64,000 bases of DNA, taken from the NCBI RefSeq assembly GCF_028128615.1, contig NZ_AMDP01000018.1, positions 62,001 through 126,000 on the forward strand. The letters are read 5' to 3'. A program made the translations under genes and the position numbers. This document shows positions 58,134 through 64,000 of the stretch, in pieces. Origin of the DNA: Enterococcus sp. 5H (GTDB lineage Bacteria; Bacillota; Bacilli; Lactobacillales; Enterococcaceae). Every line of letters begins with the position of its first letter. Within the stretch, counting starts at the first letter, position 1. The notes under the pieces were generated by a model, which made no database searches, had not been told where the DNA came from, and saw only the letters and a list, made by a program, of their open reading frames with translations.

Positions 58134-58787
58134 ATGAAAAAAATTGTTTTAGTTAGTTTAGCAGGTCTGGGGATCTTGTTAGCAGGTTGTCAATCAGGAA
58201 AAAATAAAGAAACAGTTGCATTAAGTACAAGTGAAACAGCAGTATCTAGCTCTTCAATGAGTTCAAGTTCCAGCAGTCAAAGCAGTAGTACTACACAAGA
58301 AAAAGTAAAAGAATCAACGACAACCGCCACCTCATCTCAAGAAATTGTTAAAGAAGAATTATGGAATTCGACAAAATCTCAAGAACTTAATATATTTATG
58401 GCACAATGGGGACAAACTATGGATCAAGTTTACAAAGAATATAGCCCAGGAAATAATGTCAATTTGTATGGATTACAGCTTCCAGATGGTATTCTAAATA
58501 ACGAAAATGGCTGGCAAGCATCTATTGGCGAAGTTCCAATTTCAGTAACGTGGTCTGAAAATGGACAAGTTAGTGACGGGTATGCATTAGTAGCTGTTTA
58601 TTCAGATGCAGAAAGTCAACCTTATTTGAAACAACATGTCTACTTTTTTACCATCCAATCAGACGGGACACCAGCTGTACTAGTAACAATGCAGAATCAA
58701 GGCAATGAAAATAATTATTTATATTTTAGAGAAACAGATAATCAAGAACTTAAAAATGGTTTCACTGAACTTGTGACCAGAAATTAA
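58134..58787 (+). CDS. DUF4767-type lipoprotein
   Basis: A 217-residue lipoprotein: MKKIVLVSLAGLGILLAGCQ with lipidated C19, a Ser-rich linker to about residue 75, then a DUF4767 domain (ELWNSTKSQELNIFMAQWGQTMDQVYKEYSPG; then YFFTIQSDGTPAVLVTMQNQ). DUF4767 is common in lactic acid bacteria; function is unknown. A GTG at 58125 is in frame, but TAGGAG is spaced correctly for the ATG at 58134. Confidence 0.8.
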   Translation: MKKIVLVSLAGLGILLAGCQSGKNKETVALSTSETAVSSSSMSSSSSSQSSSTTQEKVKESTTTATSSQEIVKEELWNSTKSQELNIFMAQWGQTMDQVYKEYSPGNNVNLYGLQLPDGILNNENGWQASIGEVPISVTWSENGQVSDGYALVAVYSDAESQPYLKQHVYFFTIQSDGTPAVLVTMQNQGNENNYLYFRETDNQELKNGFTELVTRN

Positions 58788-58796
58788 CGTGAATTA

Positions 58797-58831
58797 GAGT
58801 CGTTTACATTCCATGTGAGCGATTCTTTTTT
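58797..58831 (+). terminator. Terminator after the DUF4767 gene
   Basis: GAGTCGTTTACAT and ATGTGAGCGATTC pair with a few G-U pairs around TTCC; six Ts follow. Confidence 0.82.
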
Positions 58832-58988
58832 GCATATTTTAGTCATGGCAGCATAATTCTGATAAGATAAGTAAAAGAGGGGTTTAAACAAACAATTTGA
58901 TACTACTTGGAATAATTTCAAGTAGTAGATTAACCCACAAGAATATGTTAAATTTCAAGTGAAATTAAAAGTTGGGAGGAAGGTCGTT

Positions 58989-59813
58989 ATGAAAGAAACG
59001 CAAGAAGAATTCATACAAGATCTTTACAATCTTATCTTAAATCCAGGAACCCGTGAATGGGAACGGTCACAGTTAACAGCAGTTAAAAATGCAGTGGAAG
59101 CAGGTAGTAACTTTAGCGACCAAATGGCGAAACTGGAAGCAGAATTACGACCGCTTGCCTCAAGAAATAATTTAACTCCTGATGTTACCGATTTTTATCT
59201 GAAAATCATAGATGATCCAACTGGAAAAATAAATTATGATTTTTCTAAACACATTGTGACAGAAACAAGCTATCAAGAGCGGGCTGTTTTTGCAGGTGGT
59301 TGTTTTTGGTGTATGGTTGAGCCATTTGAAACACGTTCAGGAATAATTTCGGTTTTGTCTGGTTACACTGGCGGAGATATTGATTCTCCAACTTACGATC
59401 AAGTACTTGCTGGTTATACAGGACACGTAGAAGCTGTTGAAATCATTTTTGATAACCGAGTTATTAGCTATAAAGAATTGGTTGGACTCTATTGGCAAAT
59501 CTCAGATCCGACTGATGCCTTTGGACAGTTTCAAGATCGCGGAAGTCAGTACAGACCAGTTATCTTTGTACAAAACGACCAGCAAAAACGAATTGTAGAA
59601 GAGTCTAAAAAAGAATTAATTCACTCTGGAAAATATAAAGATCCTATAGTCACAGAGATCCGCGATGCAACAACATTTTGGCCAGCTGAAAACTATCATC
59701 AGCAATTCTATAAAAAGCAAATCAAAAGGTACAAACGAATAAAACGGGCGCGGCAACAATTTTTGACCTATCAACATCTGAAAAGTAAGATTCGAGTTAA
59801 GTTAAGAAAATAG
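58989..59813 (+). CDS. msrA: Peptide methionine sulfoxide reductase A with N-terminal helical domain
   Basis: A 274-residue protein. Residues 100-250 are MsrA: the catalytic C105 in [14 protein letters not shown], then [27 protein letters not shown] and [10 protein letters not shown]. It repairs methionine-S-sulfoxide in proteins. Residues 1-97 are an extra helical domain ([44 protein letters not shown]) that resembles enterocin-A-type bacteriocin immunity proteins. A few basic residues tail the protein. GGGAGGAAGG precedes the ATG at 58989; the frame's earlier opening at 58959 is not used. Confidence 0.88.
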   Translation: MKETQEEFIQDLYNLILNPGTREWERSQLTAVKNAVEAGSNFSDQMAKLEAELRPLASRNNLTPDVTDFYLKIIDDPTGKINYDFSKHIVTETSYQERAVFAGGCFWCMVEPFETRSGIISVLSGYTGGDIDSPTYDQVLAGYTGHVEAVEIIFDNRVISYKELVGLYWQISDPTDAFGQFQDRGSQYRPVIFVQNDQQKRIVEESKKELIHSGKYKDPIVTEIRDATTFWPAENYHQQFYKKQIKRYKRIKRARQQFLTYQHLKSKIRVKLRK

Positions 59814-59991
59814 TAAATAACGAAATTTAAATTAGAAAGTATTGTTGCTATTCTAGATAAGATTTTATTTTGAAAAAAGTATATATAATAGAAGAAATTT
59901 TTATTTATATCGTATAAATAAAGGGTTTTCTGGAAAGTGTTAAGTATTTTAAAATAAAAACGTATTCATTTTTATTTTTAATTCAATAGTA

Positions 59992-60049
59992 TTGACTTTA
60001 AAACCTATATGGGTTAATATCAAACAGCATTAGTTACTAACACTGTTAG
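59992..60049 (+). promoter_or_regulatory. Promoter and candidate MarR operator
   Basis: TTGACT (59992-59997) and TAATAT (60015-60020) are 17 bp apart. Just downstream, CTAACA-C-TGTTAG at 60037-60049 is a perfect 6-bp-arm palindrome inside a longer imperfect one, well placed for repression by the MarR protein encoded next. Confidence 0.75.
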
Positions 60050-60093
60050 CTATTAATTGTTAATGTAATTATTTTTAAAGAAGGAGGAGTCAT

Positions 60094-60540
60094 ATGTCAT
60101 TCGCAGAAGAAGCTGAACAAGAACTTATTCGTCTAATGGTCCAAAATCGTAATAGTGCATTTAGCAGACTAGAAAAGAGTAATCAAGGCGAAGCTATCGT
60201 TATTAAATTTCTCGATCGTTATGGCGAGCCAACTAGCCCTAAACACTTAGCCGAATCACTAAATCTTTCCAGCGCCCGTATTGCCGTTGTTTTGGGCAGT
60301 TTAGAAAAAAAAGGCCAAATTGCCCGTAATATGGATCCAAATGATCGTAGGCGTATCAATGTAACGTTAACTGACTGCGGCAAAAAAGTTGCTGAACTTG
60401 AAAAGAAAGAAATGCGCGATAAGATTGTTCAAATTTTTAAACAAATGGGAGAAGAAGACACGAAAAAGTTTATTGAGCTGACTGCGAAGTTTGTAGACTA
60501 CTCCCAAAAATTATCCCAGAAAGAGGAAGGTGACCAATAA
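60094..60540 (+). CDS. MarR family transcriptional regulator
   Basis: A 148-residue winged-helix regulator: recognition helix region SPKHLAESLNLSSARIAVVLGSLEKKGQIAR, then the wing DPNDRRRINVTLTDCGKKV. It probably represses its own operon with the two ABC exporter genes and responds to a drug or other ligand. Its stop overlaps the ABC gene start (TAATG), so the three are cotranscribed. AAGGAGGAG precedes the ATG. Confidence 0.9.
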   Translation: MSFAEEAEQELIRLMVQNRNSAFSRLEKSNQGEAIVIKFLDRYGEPTSPKHLAESLNLSSARIAVVLGSLEKKGQIARNMDPNDRRRINVTLTDCGKKVAELEKKEMRDKIVQIFKQMGEEDTKKFIELTAKFVDYSQKLSQKEEGDQ

Positions 60541-62921
60541 TGAAAATTTTTAAACATATTGGAAAATACTGGTATGCGGTCATCGCAGTTCTTGTACTAT
60601 TAGTTATACAGGCACGCAGTGAATTAAGCTTACCCAACTTAACATCGAGTATCGTGGATGTCGGTATTCAACAAGGTGGATTAGAATATTCCACACCTGA
60701 AAAAATCAGAAAAACAACCCTTCAAGGGATCGAAATGTTTATGACTGATGATGAGAAAAAAACAATTGAAGAAAATTATAAACTAACAACTCAAAAAGTT
60801 GATGGTAAAGAAACTGAAGTTTACAAACTAAATCTGCAAGATGGGATGACTGAAGCTAAACTAGCAGATATCTTTGATCTACCAATGATGATGCTTGCTT
60901 CATCACAAGCAAAAGATTCAACTGATGGCGGCGAAGCAAAATCAATTATTGATGATTATACTGCAATTTCTAAAGATGCTGCCAAAGCGCAACAACTTGG
61001 GGAAGAAGCGGCAGCTTTAGGTGAACAAGCAAAAGCTGCTGGAGAAGCCGCTGCTTCCGCAACAGACATGGCCACGGCGGCTGAAAAAGGTGCAGAAGCT
61101 CAAAGTTTAGCAGCCGAAGCACAAGCGAAAGGTGAAGAAGCCCAAACCTTAGCAAATTCTATCAAGTCAGCAAGCGATGCTATGCCTGCTAAAGTTGAAG
61201 CAGCTCGTGAAGCTACTAAAAAAAGCTTAGGTGATTTAGGCTCAAATTCAATGAGGACTGTGGGTATTCAATTAACATTAGCTGAATACAAAGCATTAGA
61301 TGTCAATACACAACAAATTCAAACTGATTATATGATCAAAACAGGAACGCAAATGATCATTTTAACACTGATTTCTGCAGCAGCAGCAATTATAGTTGGT
61401 TTGATCGCATCATTAGTTGCCGCAGCGGTTGGACGAAATTTGCGTGTCGGTCAATATGAACGTACCTTACAATTTTCAAATACTGAAATGGAGAAATTTT
61501 CACCAGCCTCGTTAATCACTCGTAATACCAACGATATTCAACAAATGCAAATGGGTATCGTAATGATTATGCGAATTGTATTATATGCTCCTATTCTTGG
61601 GATTGGCGGGATTTACGAAGTATATAAAACAGGAACTGGCATGGGCTGGATTGTTGGTGTGGCCGTTGGTGCTGTTTTAATTTTAGTCTTAACGTTATTG
61701 ACATTCACTATGCCTAAGTTTAAAGCTTTACAAAACTTGGTGGATAGAGTCAACTTGGTTTCTCGTGAAATTATTACTGGTTTACCAGTTATTCGTGCGT
61801 TTTCTCGTGAAAAATTTGAGGAAAAACGTTTTGATGTTGCCAATACAAACTTGATGAAAACTCAGTTATTCGTAAACCGCTCAATGTCTATCATGATGCC
61901 GGTAATGATGTTATTGATGAATGGGGTTTCTGTCTTGATCGTTTGGGTCGGCGGACACAATATGGACAAGGGTCAATTGCAAGTTGGGGATATGATGGCA
62001 TTTATCACATATACCATGATGATTGTTATGGCATTTATGATGTTATCAATGGTTTCAATTATTTTACCTCGTGCCAATGTTGCAGCAGGTCGGGTAGAAG
62101 AAGTACTTGAAACTGTTCCTACAATTAAAGATCCTGAAAATCCTAAAGACAATCACGATTTCAAAGGTGAAGTGAAATTTGAAGGCGTACAATTCCGTTA
62201 TGGAGATGCCGACGAAGATGTGCTGCATCATATTAATTTTGTTGCTAAACCGGGTCAAACCACAGCAATTATTGGTTCGACTGGTTCTGGTAAATCAACG
62301 ATTGTAAACTTGATTCCACGTCTTTTTGATGTGACAGGCGGACGAATTACAATTGATGGGATAGATGTTCGAGAAATGACGTTACACAAATTACATGAAA
62401 TTATGGGATTTGTACCGCAAAAAGGTATTTTATTCTCAGGAGATATTGCTTCAAATATCAAATTTGGTGATGCTGACATTTCTGATGAACAAATGAAAAA
62501 AGCAGCTGTCATTGCACAAGCTGAGGAATTTATTGACTCAAATGAAAAAGGCTACAGCAGAGAAATTTCTCAAGGCGGAACCAACGTTTCCGGTGGACAA
62601 AAACAACGTCTATCAATTGCCCGTGCTTTAGCCAAAAATCCAAAAATCTTAATTTTCGATGACTCATTCTCAGCACTGGATAATAAAACGGATGTAGCTC
62701 TACGTAAAGCTTTATCTGAAAATATCAAAGATGCAACCCAAATTATCGTGGCACAAAAGATTTCTACAATTATTCATGCAGATAATATTGTTGTCTTGAA
62801 CGAAGGTCGTGTGGTTGCTCAAGGTACACATGAAGCATTGATGGAAACATCGAAAGTCTATCAAGAAATTGCCCAATCACAGTTAAGTAATGCTGAATTA
62901 GGCATAGAAGAAGCGGAGTAA
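60540..62921 (+). CDS. ABC exporter half, degenerate-site subunit (LmrC-like), with extracytoplasmic insert
   Basis: A 793-residue membrane-ATPase fusion. TM1 is at about 10-30; then about 200 residues of insert (40-245) before TM2, including an Ala/Glu/Lys-rich coiled coil near 145-220; further TMs at 270-510. The nucleotide domain (about 545-780) has Walker A GSTGSGKST, signature VSGGQKQRLS, Walker B ILIFDDSFSALD with Asp in place of the catalytic Glu, and Gln in place of the switch His (IVAQKIST). So its ATP site is degenerate, typical of heterodimeric multidrug exporters. Partner is the next gene. Confidence 0.9.
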   Translation: MKIFKHIGKYWYAVIAVLVLLVIQARSELSLPNLTSSIVDVGIQQGGLEYSTPEKIRKTTLQGIEMFMTDDEKKTIEENYKLTTQKVDGKETEVYKLNLQDGMTEAKLADIFDLPMMMLASSQAKDSTDGGEAKSIIDDYTAISKDAAKAQQLGEEAAALGEQAKAAGEAAASATDMATAAEKGAEAQSLAAEAQAKGEEAQTLANSIKSASDAMPAKVEAAREATKKSLGDLGSNSMRTVGIQLTLAEYKALDVNTQQIQTDYMIKTGTQMIILTLISAAAAIIVGLIASLVAAAVGRNLRVGQYERTLQFSNTEMEKFSPASLITRNTNDIQQMQMGIVMIMRIVLYAPILGIGGIYEVYKTGTGMGWIVGVAVGAVLILVLTLLTFTMPKFKALQNLVDRVNLVSREIITGLPVIRAFSREKFEEKRFDVANTNLMKTQLFVNRSMSIMMPVMMLLMNGVSVLIVWVGGHNMDKGQLQVGDMMAFITYTMMIVMAFMMLSMVSIILPRANVAAGRVEEVLETVPTIKDPENPKDNHDFKGEVKFEGVQFRYGDADEDVLHHINFVAKPGQTTAIIGSTGSGKSTIVNLIPRLFDVTGGRITIDGIDVREMTLHKLHEIMGFVPQKGILFSGDIASNIKFGDADISDEQMKKAAVIAQAEEFIDSNEKGYSREISQGGTNVSGGQKQRLSIARALAKNPKILIFDDSFSALDNKTDVALRKALSENIKDATQIIVAQKISTIIHADNIVVLNEGRVVAQGTHEALMETSKVYQEIAQSQLSNAELGIEEAE

Positions 62922-62936
62922 GGAGGAGCGAATATA

Positions 62937-64000
62937 ATGGCAGAACAAAAACAAAATCGCCCTCGTGGCGGCGGCCCTGGACAAATAGCGCCAGTGGAAA
63001 AAGCCAAAGACTTTAAAGGAACCATCAAAAAATTAGTTTCTTATCTTGGTGCATATAAAATTCCTGTTTTCTTTGTAATGATTTTTGCAATTGCCTCAAC
63101 GGTATTTAATATTTGGGGACCAAAAATCTTATCAACAGCTATTACAGAGCTATTTAATGGTTTAATCAAGAAATATCAAGGAACTGGCGGTATTGACTTT
63201 GAAAAAATCGGCGGTATCCTACTCTTTATGCTGGGACTGTACCTTGTAGCTTCTCTTTTCGGAATTATGCAAGGTTGGATCATGTCAACAATTTCTCAAA
63301 AAATTACGTATCGTATGCGTAAAGAAATTTCAGAAAAAATCAATCGGATGCCAATGAACTATTTTGAAAGCCGTACGACCGGTGAAGTCTTATCAAGAAT
63401 CACGAATGATGTAGATACACTTGGTCAATCGTTAAATCAATCACTTACACAGTTAATCACATCAACATTTACGATTATCGGTGTTATTGTAATGATGCTG
63501 TCGATTTCAGTGAAAATGACAGGTATTGCGATTTTGATTGTCCCAATTTCATTTATATTGATTATGATTGTCGTAAAAAATTCTCAAAAATACTTTAAAA
63601 CTCAACAAGAATATCTTGGTGTTATTAATGGTAAAGTTGAAGAAACAATCGGCGGTTATAACATTGTTCGTTTGTTTAACGATGAAGAAAATTCTCTTAA
63701 CGAATTTAAAGAACAAAATGATGTTTTATTTAAATCAGCATGGAAATCTCAATTTCTTTCAGGTTTAATGCAGCCAATCATGAACTTTGTCGGGAATTTA
63801 GGTTATGTTGCAGTTGCAATTTTTGGTGGGATCATGGCGTATAATGGTTCAATCACAGTTGGGGATATTCAAGCATTTATCCAATATGTGCGTAATTTAA
63901 CTCAGCCGATTTCTCAATTAGCTCAAGTCTCAAATATGTTGCAATCAATGGCAGCGGCTGCTGAACGTGTCTTTGAATTCCTTGGTGAAGAGGAAGAAGA
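62937..64000 (+). CDS. ABC exporter half, LmrD-like partner (3' end outside window)
   Basis: The first 354 residues are inside the window: a basic Gly/Pro-rich N terminus (NRPRGGGPGQIAP), then six membrane segments (about 40-350) and the start of the linker to the nucleotide domain (AERVFEFLGEEEEE). It begins 15 bp after the first exporter gene behind AGGAGGAG. By pairing with the degenerate subunit, this one should carry the catalytic ATP site, which lies beyond the window and cannot be checked. Confidence 0.9.
   Translation, partial: MAEQKQNRPRGGGPGQIAPVEKAKDFKGTIKKLVSYLGAYKIPVFFVMIFAIASTVFNIWGPKILSTAITELFNGLIKKYQGTGGIDFEKIGGILLFMLGLYLVASLFGIMQGWIMSTISQKITYRMRKEISEKINRMPMNYFESRTTGEVLSRITNDVDTLGQSLNQSLTQLITSTFTIIGVIVMMLSISVKMTGIAILIVPISFILIMIVVKNSQKYFKTQQEYLGVINGKVEETIGGYNIVRLFNDEENSLNEFKEQNDVLFKSAWKSQFLSGLMQPIMNFVGNLGYVAVAIFGGIMAYNGSITVGDIQAFIQYVRNLTQPISQLAQVSNMLQSMAAAAERVFEFLGEEEE

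Overview
The window reads as the chromosome of a low-GC Gram-positive coccus, almost certainly Enterococcus and close to, but probably not, E. faecalis. The gene-order signature is tdk-prfA-prmC-ywlC-glyA-upp next to a fumarate reductase lipoprotein and a Ktr/Trk potassium channel. Further support comes from a Met-type T-box in front of metNPQ, sufCDSUB, an orphan ferrochelatase, murT/gatD and a licT-bglP-bglH beta-glucoside operon. The species call is inference from remembered synteny, not from a search.

Layout. 0-8 kb: a secreted 3D-domain protein, an orphan glucitol-type EIIA, an AI-2E family transporter, an azoreductase and the antiterminator-controlled beta-glucoside operon. 8-19.5 kb: a guanylate-kinase-like protein, a two-domain glyoxalase-fold protein, a serine hydrolase, manA, the divergent murT/gatD pair for lipid II amidation, a purine-type permease, ktrB and an extracytoplasmic fumarate-reductase-like flavoprotein behind a Crp/Fnr-type palindrome. 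19.9-22.5 kb: type VII LXG toxin module 1. 22.8-28.8 kb: the housekeeping block from tdk to upp. 28.9-32.4 kb: tRNA-Thr followed by a prophage scar with a broken integrase, an IS3-family element and two endolysin genes. 32.9-44.7 kb: rodA, an ArsC/Spx-like protein, a GcvH-like lipoyl protein, T-box plus metNPQ, ferrochelatase and the suf operon. 45-47.3 kb: LXG module 2. 47.3-51.4 kb: an accessory island with a small gene, two structured-RNA candidates, a retron and a membrane-anchored Mrr-like nuclease. 51.5-64 kb: a sigma/anti-sigma deletion scar, a 1064-residue repeat surface protein, an Mga-like regulator, two lipoproteins, an MsrA with an extra N-terminal domain, and a MarR-controlled heterodimeric ABC exporter cut by the window end.

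The strongest unusual system is the retron at about 48.6-50.7 kb. A 650-residue protein has a reverse transcriptase with retron hallmarks (NAxxH, YVDD, VTG) fused to a trypsin-like protease with a His-Asp-Ser triad. It is directly preceded by a short non-coding region bounded by an inverted repeat that fits retron a1/a2. A membrane-anchored Mrr-type nuclease lies 66 bp downstream. About 500 bp upstream is a compact, perfectly closed three-way-junction RNA with its own U-tract, and a second region sharing a 22-nt spaced motif.

Other points of interest are the two LXG modules with a shared delivery part and different toxin tips; twin endolysins that both keep an internal ribosome site before a common wall-binding domain and both sit behind an identical 16-bp palindrome; a candidate flavinylation motif in the fumarate reductase linker; and a degenerate tandem element inside the suf operon.
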